Assembly: GCA_001897745.1 (NCBI GenBank)
Contig: MKUH01000038.1
Location: forward strand, 1 to 64,000
Length of the DNA stretch: 64,000 nt
From: Candidatus Accumulibacter sp. 66-26
Lineage (GTDB): Bacteria; Pseudomonadota; Gammaproteobacteria; Burkholderiales; Rhodocyclaceae
Direction of reading: 5' to 3'
Shown here: one piece after another, positions 1-9,350 of the stretch
Position numbering within the stretch: position 1 is the stretch's first letter
How the letters are laid out: every line of letters starts with the position of its first letter
Translations under genes and position numbers: made by a program
The notes under the pieces: generated by a model
The model's input: the letters and a program-made list of their open reading frames with translations, nothing else
Told to the model about the DNA's origin: nothing
Databases searched by the model: none

Positions 1-305
1 TTGAGCTTGACCATCTTGCCGCGCGTCACCCGCACGTCGCGCGGGTTCTCGGTCGTCACCCGGTAGCCCGACGGCAGCGTCCGCTCGTCCAGCTTCATCA
101 CAAAGTTGCTGCCCCGGTCCGCCTGCGGGATCGCCGCGCAGGCGACGTGGAAACGGCCTTCCGCGTCCGTGGTGACGAGCAGCCCGCGCGCGGTGACGAC
201 CCGCACGTTCGGAATCCCCGGCTCCCCCTGGTCCTGGTAGCCGTTCGCGTTCCTGTCGTCGAACACCTTCCCGATGATGTCCGAGCAGTCGAAGGTCGGA
301 TCGGG
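1..305. repeat. Near-identical segment shared with 13887-14191
   Basis: Positions 1-305 match 13887-14191 base for base except for a few substitutions, for example at 93 and 112 of the first copy. Similarity drops sharply after about 305. The segment encodes the final SdrD_B repeat and the conserved tail of both giant proteins. The match probably continues to the left of the window. Confidence 0.9.
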
Positions 306-3300
306 AATCAGGCGCACCGTGGCCGAGGCCACGTTGGAGGCGATGGCGCTGCCGGAGACGAGCGCCCAGGCCTGGTTCACGTACTCGCCCTCGCCGACGC
401 CGGCGCCGATCACCAGCACCAGGCGGTAGTCGTAGGTCTGGTTGCCGCCCAGGGTCTGGCTGCGCCAGGTCAGGTCGCGCCCGGCCACGGCCGGCTCGGC
501 GGGCTGGCGGGCGCCGCCGCGCAGCTCCCGGGTGGCGGAACCGGTGCGGTACTTGAAGCCCGGCGGCATGCGGTCCCACACGTCCACCACCTTGGCCTCG
601 GCCAGGTTGTTGCGCACGCTGACGGTGTAGGGCACCAGATCGCCCTTGGCGACGTTGACCATGGGGGTGGTCTTGGTCACCACCAGATCGCCGGCCTGCA
701 TCGGATCCAGCGGGATGTGGTTGTTCACCACGTTGCCCGAGGGCGCCGCGAAGTCCAGGGCGAAGCCGTAGTAGTACTGGGTGGAGCCGGCGCCGGCGGC
801 GATGCCCGCCGAACTGGCCGGGCAGGCGCCCGCCACGGCGGCGGCCAGGGGCGCCGCCAGCCCCGGAGCGCTGGCGCTGTTATGGACCACGGCCGGGTTG
901 GGCAGGGCCGTCACCGACAGGGTGCCCGGACAGGGCGGCACCAGGGTCGACGCGGTGGTCTTGTAGCGGGCCGGGGCGCTGACGATACGCAGGCGGTAGG
1001 TGCCCGAGCCGGGACAGCCGGCGCCGCCGAGCAGCAGGAACTCGTAGTAGCCGTTGGCCGCGGTAGTCACCGGGTTCTGCCCGGAAACCAGACAGGCCGG
1101 CGGCACCTGGGCGCCGGACGGGTCCAGGATTTCGACGGTGGCGCCGGCGACGGGCGCCCGGGTCTCGGCGTCGTAGATCACGCCGGAGGGGTCCAGGGGC
1201 AGGTTCTGCTCGGCCACCTCGTCCCCCGGCTTGAGGGTGATGTTGGTGATCTGCCCCGGAACCGCGGTGGTGACGCCGGCGTCGCCGCCGGACTGGGGCC
1301 GGGTGTTGAAGCCGTTGCCCCCCGGGCTGCCGAAGGAGATGGTGAAGGCGCCGTAGGTCACCGCGCCGCCGGCGGAGGCGCCGGTGGTCGGCAGGCCGTT
1401 GGCCCACTTCGGATACTTTTCTCCGCAAACCAGGTTGTCGAAGCGATAGAAGCCCTTGTCGTCGGTGCTGACCTGGCAGATCACTTCGCTGCTGCCGTCG
1501 CTGCGGGCCGCGGTGAAGCTGACCACCCAGCCCTTGACCCGTTCGTCGGGCAGAGCGTCGCTGGGGCGGGTGCGATTGTGGCTGCTGTCGAAATAGACGT
1601 AGCCGCTGACGATGGGCGGCTTGAGCACCCCGGGGGTGGCCTGGCGCGGCACTTCGCCGAACAGGTAGCCGCCGACGTTGCCGGCGTTGGCCGACAGCAC
1701 GTCGGGGGTGATCGCGATGGCGCCGATGGCGTTGTAGGCGGCCTGGCTGCCGAAGTAGCTGTTGTTGACCGTGCCGCCGGCGACGCCGGCGCTTTCCTTG
1801 CCGTCGGTATAGCGCGGCTTGCCGCCGGCGTCGACGATCAGGTTCACGTCGTTCTGGTTCTCCCACAGCTTGTAGGTGCCGGGGGGAACGCCGTCGAAGC
1901 GGAAGGCGCCGGCGGCGTCGGTGGTGGCGCAGCGGGCCGGCGGATTGCAGAAGGCGGCGTCGCCGTTGAGGGTGGCGGCGGCGTCGTAGAGGGCGACGCG
2001 AACGCCGGGAATGCCGTCCTCGCCCGGGTCCTTGGCGCCGTTGTTGTTGGCGTCGGCATAGACGAAGCCGAGCAGCACCCCGCCCCGCTCGCCGAACAGG
2101 TAGCCGGTGGCGGCCACGCCCAGGGGCAGCGAGATGGCGCCGATGCGGTTCTGGCTCGGGTCGGCGCCGAAGCCGGCGTTGTTGACCGTGCCGCCGACGC
2201 TGCCGGCGGTTTCCTTGCCGTCCAAGTAGCTGTCGGGCTGGGTCTCGGTCAGCGTGTAGACGCCGGCCGGCAGGCCGCTGAAGCGGTAGCCGCCGTCGGC
2301 GCCGCTCACCGTGGTACGCCCGCCCGCGGGCAGGCTGCCGCCGGTGAGCGTGACGGTGACGCCGGCCAGGCCGGTTTCGCCCGCATCCTTCACGCCGTCG
2401 TCGTTGTTGTCCAGGTAGACGAAGCCGGCGATGCTGGAGGCGTTTTCGCGGAAGTTGTAGTTGATGCCGTTGCCGCCGGAGGGGAAGACGATGGCCGAGA
2501 TGGCGTCCGTGGCGGCGGCGCCCACGGCCGAGCCGCCGAGGGTGCCGACCTGGGTGCCGGTCGCTCCGGGGTAGTTGTTGATGCCCGCCGGCTGGGTCTC
2601 GTTGAGCGTGTAGCCGGCGGCGTTGGACGGACGGACGGCGGTGAAGCCGTAGGTGCCGTCGCTGCCGGTGGTGGCGGTGCGGGACACGGCGCTGCCCTGG
2701 TCGTCGGTGCCGGACAGGGTGAGCAGCACGCCGGCCAGCTCCTCGCCCGTGTCGTAGATCCCGTTGTCGTTGGCGTCGTGGTAGACGCGGCCGGACAGGG
2801 CGCCGGTGGTGACCTCGCCGAAGTTGAACTCGGTGAAGGCCGAGGCGGCGGTGAAGGGGATGGCGCCGATGACGTTGGCGGCGGCGACGTTGCAGGCCGC
2901 GCACACGGCGCCGTCGATCAGGCCCTTGCTCTGCTTGCCGTCGGCGTAGGCCGCCGGCTGGGTCTCGGTGACGGCGTAGCCCGCCGCCCCGGCGTTGGGC
3001 AGGTTGGCGAAGCCGTACCTGCCGTCGGCCCCGGTGGTGACGGTGCAGGCGACGCTGGCGCAGACGTTCTGGCCCGCGGCGGTGAGGCCGGAGAGGGTCA
3101 GGGTGACGCCGGCGATGGGGGCTTCGCCCGCATCCTTCACGCCGTTGTTGTTGGCGTCGTAGTAGACGTAGCCGGACAGGCCGCCCAGCTTCTCGCCGAA
3201 CAGGTAGCCGGTGGCGTCCACGCCGGGGTTGAGCCGGATGGCGGCGATGCTGGTGCCGTTGTTCACCGTGCCCCCCGCCGAACCGGCGGCGGTGCTGCGG

Positions 3301-6300
3301 TCGGCGTAGTTGACCGGCTGGGTTTCGGTCAGGGTGTAGCCGCTGCCGTTGCTCGCCGGCACGCCGGTAAAGCCGAAGGTGCCGTCGGCGGCGGTGGTGG
3401 CGCTCAGGCTCACCGCCGTGCCGGCCTGGCTGGTGCCGGCCAGGGTCAGCTGGACCCCGGCGAGGCCCGCGTCGCCGCCGTCGTAGCTGCCGTTGTCGTT
3501 GGCATCGAGATAGACCCGCCCGGACAGGCTGCCGGCCCATTCGCCGAAGTCGTAGCCGGCGCCGGACTGGCCGATGGCGATGACGATGCCGGAGATGCGG
3601 TCGTTGACCGCGGCGCTGCCGGTGGCCGCGCCGTTCACCTGGCCGACGCTTTCCTGGCCGTCCTGATAGCTGTTCAGGGGCGCCGCGGCCTGGCTCTGCT
3701 CGGTGACGGTGTAGCCGCTGCCGTTGCTCGCCGGCAGCGCGGAGAAGCTGTAGCCGCCATCCGCCGCGGTGCTCACCGTGCACGGGCTGGGGGCGATGGC
3801 GGCGCAGACGTTGATGCTGCCGGCGGTGGTGCCGGAGAGGGTCATCTGCACCCCGGGAATGCCAGGCTCGCCCGAATCCCAGCGGCCGTTGCGGTTGAGG
3901 TCCACGTAGACCCGGCCGGTGATGGCCTGGCCGAATTCGCCGAAGTTGTAGTTGATGGCGTCCACGCCGGCGCCGAGGGCGATGCCGGTGACGGTGGTGA
4001 CGCCGCTGCCGACGCCGCCGCTGCCGCCGGCGCTGCCTGCCTGGGCTCCGGTGTGGGTCATGCCGGTGGGCGGGGTTTCGCTCAGCTGGTAGGTGCCGGG
4101 CGGCAGGCCGGCGATCTGGTAGTTGCCGCTGGGGTCGGAGACGAAGGCGCAGGAACCGAGCACGGTGCAGATGTCGCGGCCCAGGTAGTCGGTGCCGGAC
4201 AGGGCGATGGCGATGCCGGGTACGCCGCCGGTTTCGCCGGCGTCCTTGACGGCGTTGGTGTTGGGGTCGACGAAGACGCTGCCGGAGAGCGAAGAGAAAG
4301 GCAGTTCGCCGAAGTTGCGCTCGGTCAGGTTGTCGTTGGGCTTGACCGGGCCGACCACGATGTCCTCGGGAGCGCCGCGGCTGTCGCTGCTGGCGATCAC
4401 CTTGCCGACACCGCTGCCGTTCTGGTCCTTGCCGTCGAAGTGGCCGGCGGGCAGGCTCTGCTCGCTGACGGTGTAGGCGGTGCCGTCGCTCGGCGGCACG
4501 GTGAAGGTGTAGCCCGAGCCGGTGGTGGTCTGGGTACAGGCGCCGCCCAGGAAGGTGCACAGGTCGGCGCCCCAGTAGGTGGTGCCGGAAATCTTGACCT
4601 GGACGCCGGTGATGTCGGTCTCGCCGGCGCCGCTGCGGTTGCCGTCGTTGTTCAGGTCCTTGTAGACGTGGCCGCTCACCTTGGCCTGCTGGTATTCCTG
4701 GAACAGGTAGCCGGTGGCGGCGGTGTTCAGGGGCAGCTTGATGGCGCCGATGGTGTTGGCCGCGGCGGCGGCGGCGCAGTTGACCGCGCCGTCGCAGGTG
4801 TCGGCGGGCTTGACGCCGGTGTCGCCGGCGGCGGCGCCGGCCCAGGTGCCGAGGAACTCGAAGCGGTCGTGGTAGCCGGACGGCTGGGTTTCGACCACGG
4901 TGTAGCCGGCGGCGCCCGCCGTCGGCAGTTCGTCGAAGAGGAAATCACCGCCGCTGGAAGCGACGACGACGGGCGCGCCGGCGGTTCCGATGTCGTTGCC
5001 CCAGGCGTCCTGGCCGTACAGGCCGAAGGTGACGGCGGCGGTGATCTTCTCGCCGGCGTCGAGGGCGTTGTTCTGGTTGTTGTCGGCATACGCCGAGCCG
5101 GCGATGCTCGACTTCTGGATGCGGACGTTGACCGCGTTGGAGGTGTTGTTGCCCGGGTTCGGGTCGTAGGACACAGGCACGCCGGCCACCGTCAGCACGG
5201 CGATGCTGGCGGTGTTGGGCCGGTCGCTGTCGAAGCCGTGGGTGGATTTGTAGGTACCGCGAACGGCCTTCACCGGGATGGTCAGCGTCACCAGATTCGG
5301 CGTATCGCCGTCGCCGCCGGCCACCGGCAGGGAGCCCAGGTCGCAGCTGACGGTGACGCCGGAAGCGGCGGTGCCCGAGGTGGAGCAGGCGTTGGTGCTC
5401 AGGCTGCCGCTGCCGATGACGGCGGTGACGGCGCCGTTGACCGCGAGGCCGCTGGGCAGGGCGTCGGTGACGCGCACGCCGGGCGCCACCGAGGGGCCGA
5501 GGTTGCCCACCACGACGGTGTAGTTGAACGGTTCGTTGAGGCTGACCGGGGACTTGGAGACCGCCTTGGAGATGACCTTGAGGTCGGTCTTGGGCAGCAC
5601 GGTGGTGGTTTCGGACACGACGTTGTTGCCCGGCAGGCTGTCGCCGGAGAAGCCGCTGCCGGAACCGCCGGTCTCGTAGGATTCGACCTTGGCGGTGGTC
5701 TTGTAGGTGACGCTGCCCGCCGGCTTGTTGGTGATGGGGCCGGTGTCGAAGCGCAGCTGGAAGACCCGGCTGGCACCGGCGGCGAGCACGCTGGACGCCT
5801 GGCTGGCGCCTAGGTAGCAGACCACGTCGCCGCCCGAGGGCGCGCAGGTGGCGCCGCCCGGCACGACGTAGCCCGTGCCGGTGCTGAAGGTCATGGTGTA
5901 GGGATCGGGCGTGGCGCCCGCCGGCGGCGTCGGGGTGACGGTCAGCTTGAAGCCGGTGGCCTGGGAAGGACCGTTGTTCTGGGCCGTGACCGTGTAGACG
6001 ATGTGGTCGCCGAAGGGCGTCGGGTCGAAACCGGTGTCGTTGTCGCTGACCGACAGGTCGATGGCCTTGGTGGTCACCTTCACCGTGTTGGCGCCGCTGT
6101 CGTTGTCGGTGCGGCTCTGCGCGGTGCTGGTGGTGATGGTGGCGGCGGAGGCGAAATCGGCGCAGGTGCTGCCGCTGCCGTCCGGGGCGCAGTTGCCGTT
6201 GAGGGGGTCCGGATAGCCGGTGGGATCGTAGTAGGCCGGGATCGCCGTGAAGGTGAGCTGGCGCGACTCGCCGTTGGTCAGGGAGAAGCCGGAACACTCG

Positions 6301-8711
6301 ATGCCCTCGTCGCCGGCGAAGAGGCCGTCGGCGAAGGTGACGTAGCTGCAGCTGGCGGAGGTGCCGGAGATGCTGGCGCTGCCCGGCACGAACTGCATCC
6401 GCGCCGGCGCCATGGCCGCCGGGCGCAGGCGGTGGCGCAGCACCACGCCGGCCGCCGTGCTCGGGCCGTTGTTCTTGATCGAGGTGGTGTAGATCAGGTT
6501 CACCCCGACCTTGACCGGGCTGGGGCTGCCGGCGATGGCGGTCACCGCCGCGTCGGCGATCGCGTCGATCTGCACATTCACCGAGCTGGCGTTGTTGCCC
6601 GGCACGGTGTCGATGGCGTCCGGAGTGGACACGGTCGCCGTATTGCCGATGGCCGCCCCGTCCTTGAGGGGACGGCTGAGGGTGATGGTGACGGTGCGCT
6701 TGTTGGCCGCGCCCGCGTCCAGGTTGAGCAGGGTGCAGGTGACCGTGCTGCCGAAGGCACAGGATTCGCCCGCGCCCGCCCCGGCGAGCACGGCGCTGCC
6801 GCCGGTGGTGCCCGCCCCGCCGTTGTACCAGGCGTTGATCGCGTCGCTGACGTTGACCGTGGGCGCCACGTCCGGACCGTTGTTGACGATCTCCAGGGTG
6901 TAGCTGAAGGCGTTGTCGCCCACCGCCACCACCGGGCTGGACACGGTCTTGACGATGGCCAGATCGACGCTGCGGTTGGTGCCGGTAACCGTCCGGGTGG
7001 CGCAGTTGCCGGTACTCAGGTTGTCCGCCGGGGAATGGGGCGAGCCGGCGGACAGGCCGGTACAGGCGGTGTTGGAAATGGCCCCCAGGTAGCCGGTGTC
7101 GGCCAGGGTGACGATCACCAGATCGGGCAGGGACGCGCCCCGGGCCAGGTTGGCGCCGGCGTAGTCGCAGACGACGGTGCCGGTGGCGCCCACCGCCACG
7201 CCGGAGCAGCTCCAGCCGCTGCCCGAGTAGGAAACGAAGGTTTCGCGGGGACTGAGGGCGTCGGTGGCCCGGATGGTGCCGGTGGCCGCCGAAGTCGAGG
7301 CGCTGGCATTGGTGACGCGGATGGTGTTGGTGATGTTCTGGCCGGCCTGGATCGGCGTCGGCGCCTTGCTCTTGGTCAGGGTCAGGTGGGCGAAGGGTTC
7401 CACCACCGTGTAGTTGACGGTGGCGGCGGTGTTGTTGCCGTTGGTCGGCCCCGTCCGGGCGACGGTGGCGGTATTGCTGCCGCTGCCCGCGACGAGGGGG
7501 GCGACGGCGGTGAATGTATGGACGGAGGAGGTGGCGCCGTTGGCCAGGGCGCCGACGGTGCACAGGATGGTCTGGCCGGTGATGGTGCAATTGCTCTGGG
7601 CCGCCGTGTTGACGGCGGTGAGGGCGGTGAAGCCGGCGGGCACCACGTCGCCGATCGTCACTCCGGTGGCGTTCTGCGGCCCCTGGTTGGTCACCGACAG
7701 GCTGAGGTTGACGGTTTCGCCGGTGGCGAAGGCGGTCTGGCCGGTGGCGGCGGAAACCATGGTCTTGGCGGCGGCCAGGGTGGTGCCGGCGCTCACCGTC
7801 ACCACCGCCAGGGAAGGACCGTTATTGCCCGGATCGGGATCGCCCACCGACGAATCGCTGCTGGCCACGACGGCGCCGTTGGTGATGGTGCCGGCGGAGG
7901 TGACGATGCGGCCGGTGATGGTGATGGCCGGCGCGGACGCGCCGACGGCCAGGGGCGCGCCGGTGTAATCGCAGGTCACGACGAGGGCGGCGCGGCTGCA
8001 CGACCAGCCGGTGCCGCTGGCGCTCTGATAGGTGAAGTCGCTGCTGGCCGGCAGGTTGTCGGTGACGCGGACGCGGGGCGCCGGGTCCGGACCGTCGGTG
8101 TTGCTGACGACGATGGAAAAGCTGACCGTGTCGCCGGCGGTGGCGGTGCCCGGACCGCTCTTGACGATCCCCAGGTTGGCGCCGCTGGTCACCGTGGTGT
8201 TCTTGGTCAGATCGTCGTTGCCCGGGTTCGGATCCGCGTTGCCGCTGGCGGCGATCAGCGCGCGGGTGGGCTGGACGCCGGCGGCCGAGCCGATGCCGTT
8301 GAACTGGGTGGTCCACTTGGCCTGGGCCGCGAGGCTGGCCCGCGTGCAGCTCAGGAGCTTGGGCGAGGCGGCCAGATTGAAGGCGCAGCCGCTCGGCGGC
8401 GTGATCGTGGAAAAGTCGACGTTGGCCGGCAACTCCACCGTCAGGGTCAGGTTGCCGGCCCCGTCGTTGATGTCGTTGTTGGTCACCTCGACGGCGAACT
8501 GCGAGGTGCCGCCGCGCACCACCGGGTCGGGGCTCCAGGTATAGGCCGAGACGCTCAGGTCCACGTCCGCCAGCGCCGCTCCCGCCAGCCCCAGAAACAG
8601 GGCGCCCCCGCTGAGCAGGCGCCGGAGCGGGCGGCGGACGGGAGGCGCTCCGGAAAAATCGGCGCGCTGGCGGAAGAAGGACGGGACGGAAGAAAAAACG
8701 GGCAGGCGCAT
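1..8711 (-). CDS. Giant DUF11/SdrD-repeat surface protein (3' end outside window)
   Basis: The minus-strand frame starting at 8711 is open to the window edge, giving at least 2903 residues. A signal peptide is visible (RRLLSGGALFLGLAGAALA, cut near residue 50). Residues ~50-1190 are tandem DUF11-like Ig-fold repeats. From ~1197 to ~2350 come nine clear SdrD_B-type repeats, each opening with a G-x-V-[FY]-x-D-x-N-x-[DN]-G calcium-loop motif, plus one degenerate copy. After that follow a carboxypeptidase-regulatory-like segment, another DUF11 domain and a last SdrD_B repeat at ~2807. No LPXTG anchor was seen, as expected for a Gram-negative cell. The likely role is an extracellular adhesin or matrix protein, inferred from the domains. 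There is no good ribosome site before 8711, but the signal peptide supports that start. The C-terminal part parallels the 13556-21358 gene, so an OmpA/barrel partner may follow outside the window. Confidence 0.85.
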   Translation of the reverse strand, partial: MRLPVFSSVPSFFRQRADFSGAPPVRRPLRRLLSGGALFLGLAGAALADVDLSVSAYTWSPDPVVRGGTSQFAVEVTNNDINDGAGNLTLTVELPANVDFSTITPPSGCAFNLAASPKLLSCTRASLAAQAKWTTQFNGIGSAAGVQPTRALIAASGNADPNPGNDDLTKNTTVTSGANLGIVKSGPGTATAGDTVSFSIVVSNTDGPDPAPRVRVTDNLPASSDFTYQSASGTGWSCSRAALVVTCDYTGAPLAVGASAPAITITGRIVTSAGTITNGAVVASSDSSVGDPDPGNNGPSLAVVTVSAGTTLAAAKTMVSAATGQTAFATGETVNLSLSVTNQGPQNATGVTIGDVVPAGFTALTAVNTAAQSNCTITGQTILCTVGALANGATSSVHTFTAVAPLVAGSGSNTATVARTGPTNGNNTAATVNYTVVEPFAHLTLTKSKAPTPIQAGQNITNTIRVTNASASTSAATGTIRATDALSPRETFVSYSGSGWSCSGVAVGATGTVVCDYAGANLARGASLPDLVIVTLADTGYLGAISNTACTGLSAGSPHSPADNLSTGNCATRTVTGTNRSVDLAIVKTVSSPVVAVGDNAFSYTLEIVNNGPDVAPTVNVSDAINAWYNGGAGTTGGSAVLAGAGAGESCAFGSTVTCTLLNLDAGAANKRTVTITLSRPLKDGAAIGNTATVSTPDAIDTVPGNNASSVNVQIDAIADAAVTAIAGSPSPVKVGVNLIYTTSIKNNGPSTAAGVVLRHRLRPAAMAPARMQFVPGSASISGTSASCSYVTFADGLFAGDEGIECSGFSLTNGESRQLTFTAIPAYYDPTGYPDPLNGNCAPDGSGSTCADFASAATITTSTAQSRTDNDSGANTVKVTTKAIDLSVSDNDTGFDPTPFGDHIVYTVTAQNNGPSQATGFKLTVTPTPPAGATPDPYTMTFSTGTGYVVPGGATCAPSGGDVVCYLGASQASSVLAAGASRVFQLRFDTGPITNKPAGSVTYKTTAKVESYETGGSGSGFSGDSLPGNNVVSETTTVLPKTDLKVISKAVSKSPVSLNEPFNYTVVVGNLGPSVAPGVRVTDALPSGLAVNGAVTAVIGSGSLSTNACSTSGTAASGVTVSCDLGSLPVAGGDGDTPNLVTLTIPVKAVRGTYKSTHGFDSDRPNTASIAVLTVAGVPVSYDPNPGNNTSNAVNVRIQKSSIAGSAYADNNQNNALDAGEKITAAVTFGLYGQDAWGNDIGTAGAPVVVASSGGDFLFDELPTAGAAGYTVVETQPSGYHDRFEFLGTWAGAAAGDTGVKPADTCDGAVNCAAAAAANTIGAIKLPLNTAATGYLFQEYQQAKVSGHVYKDLNNDGNRSGAGETDITGVQVKISGTTYWGADLCTFLGGACTQTTTGSGYTFTVPPSDGTAYTVSEQSLPAGHFDGKDQNGSGVGKVIASSDSRGAPEDIVVGPVKPNDNLTERNFGELPFSSLSGSVFVDPNTNAVKDAGETGGVPGIAIALSGTDYLGRDICTVLGSCAFVSDPSGNYQIAGLPPGTYQLSETPPTGMTHTGAQAGSAGGSGGVGSGVTTVTGIALGAGVDAINYNFGEFGQAITGRVYVDLNRNGRWDSGEPGIPGVQMTLSGTTAGSINVCAAIAPSPCTVSTAADGGYSFSALPASNGSGYTVTEQSQAAAPLNSYQDGQESVGQVNGAATGSAAVNDRISGIVIAIGQSGAGYDFGEWAGSLSGRVYLDANDNGSYDGGDAGLAGVQLTLAGTSQAGTAVSLSATTAADGTFGFTGVPASNGSGYTLTETQPVNYADRSTAAGSAGGTVNNGTSIAAIRLNPGVDATGYLFGEKLGGLSGYVYYDANNNGVKDAGEAPIAGVTLTLSGLTAAGQNVCASVACTVTTGADGRYGFANLPNAGAAGYAVTETQPAAYADGKQSKGLIDGAVCAACNVAAANVIGAIPFTAASAFTEFNFGEVTTGALSGRVYHDANDNGIYDTGEELAGVLLTLSGTDDQGSAVSRTATTGSDGTYGFTAVRPSNAAGYTLNETQPAGINNYPGATGTQVGTLGGSAVGAAATDAISAIVFPSGGNGINYNFRENASSIAGFVYLDNNDDGVKDAGETGLAGVTVTLTGGSLPAGGRTTVSGADGGYRFSGLPAGVYTLTETQPDSYLDGKETAGSVGGTVNNAGFGADPSQNRIGAISLPLGVAATGYLFGERGGVLLGFVYADANNNGAKDPGEDGIPGVRVALYDAAATLNGDAAFCNPPARCATTDAAGAFRFDGVPPGTYKLWENQNDVNLIVDAGGKPRYTDGKESAGVAGGTVNNSYFGSQAAYNAIGAIAITPDVLSANAGNVGGYLFGEVPRQATPGVLKPPIVSGYVYFDSSHNRTRPSDALPDERVKGWVVSFTAARSDGSSEVICQVSTDDKGFYRFDNLVCGEKYPKWANGLPTTGASAGGAVTYGAFTISFGSPGGNGFNTRPQSGGDAGVTTAVPGQITNITLKPGDEVAEQNLPLDPSGVIYDAETRAPVAGATVEILDPSGAQVPPACLVSGQNPVTTAANGYYEFLLLGGAGCPGSGTYRLRIVSAPARYKTTASTLVPPCPGTLSVTALPNPAVVHNSASAPGLAAPLAAAVAGACPASSAGIAAGAGSTQYYYGFALDFAAPSGNVVNNHIPLDPMQAGDLVVTKTTPMVNVAKGDLVPYTVSVRNNLAEAKVVDVWDRMPPGFKYRTGSATRELRGGARQPAEPAVAGRDLTWRSQTLGGNQTYDYRLVLVIGAGVGEGEYVNQAWALVSGSAIASNVASATVRLIPDPTFDCSDIIGKVFDDRNANGYQDQGEPGIPNVRVVTARGLLVTTDAEGRFHVACAAIPQADRGSNFVMKLDERTLPSGYRVTTENPRDVRVTRGKMVKL

Positions 8712-9350
8712 GGCGAAACCGGGAAATGCAATTTGGGATGACGCGCATGCTAAAGGCTGATCAGCGGCTTAAGCTGTCAAAAGCTGGCATTTCCTCACTT
8801 CTGTAATATTTTGTGACTTTCCTCCGAGTGCCGATCCACGCCTTCCCGTCGGCGGCTCGGACCGGCGCCGGGCGAAAGCGCGACTCCGCCGCCGGAGGCC
8901 GATCCGCCCGCGCCGCGCGAGCATCGAGGGCGCACGCCGCCTCCCGCGAGGCGGCGCGGCAGGACATCCGGAAAACGAATGCCCCGGAAAGCGCACCGGA
9001 TCGATCGCTCCGGCGCAGGCAACAGGAGGATCGCCGCTAAATCCGCTCGTTTTTCCGCACCTTGCTTCCGCCGTGCGGATTCCCGGCCGCGACGATGCGC
9101 TCGTCGCATCCGCTCCGCGGGCCCCGCGCCCAAGGGCAAGGCGCCGGGCAGGACGAGCGGCCCGGCGCCGGCGATGGCGGCGGATCGTCAATTGTCCGGA
9201 TTCGGGCGGCAGGATCGGGAAACAGGAAAGATTTTCCGCGAAGGAAATTAAATTCCCCGGGAATATTCCGGAAGACTGGATTCCGCGCGAAATGAAACGG
9301 CGCCGACCCGGCAACGGGAAGGCGCCGCAAGCGGCTGGCGGACGATGCGG
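8712..9350 (-). other. Intergenic region between barrel protein and second giant gene
   Basis: This 639-bp stretch holds no gene that I can support; the short frames in it have no ribosome sites or recognisable products. It contains the hairpin at 9298-9327 and an AT-richer stretch near 8785-8825 that could hold the promoter of the giant gene starting at 8711. The gap suggests separate transcription of that gene. Confidence 0.5.
9298..9327 (-). terminator. Hairpin after the OmpA/barrel gene
   Basis: The arms CGGCGCC and GGCGCCG enclose an inner CCCG/CGGG stem 24 bp past the stop of the barrel gene. On the minus strand it is followed by TTTCATTT, a weak T-tract. It is a plausible but imperfect intrinsic terminator. 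Confidence 0.45.

Noticed and set aside
147..5813. 1888-codon plus-strand open frame
   Set aside because: It lies opposite the giant repeat gene; its Gly/Ala/Val/Arg-rich sequence has no domain, and the minus-strand frame has a signal peptide and clear repeats.
880..7590. Long Arg/His/Gln-rich minus-strand frames (880-4560 and 4945-7590)
   Set aside because: They are a shifted frame of the giant repeat gene on the same strand; the composition is typical of out-of-frame reading.
1..8711. CRISPR array, because of many short repeats
   Set aside because: The repeats are coding, diverged and of domain length; no regular short repeat-spacer pattern is present anywhere in the window.
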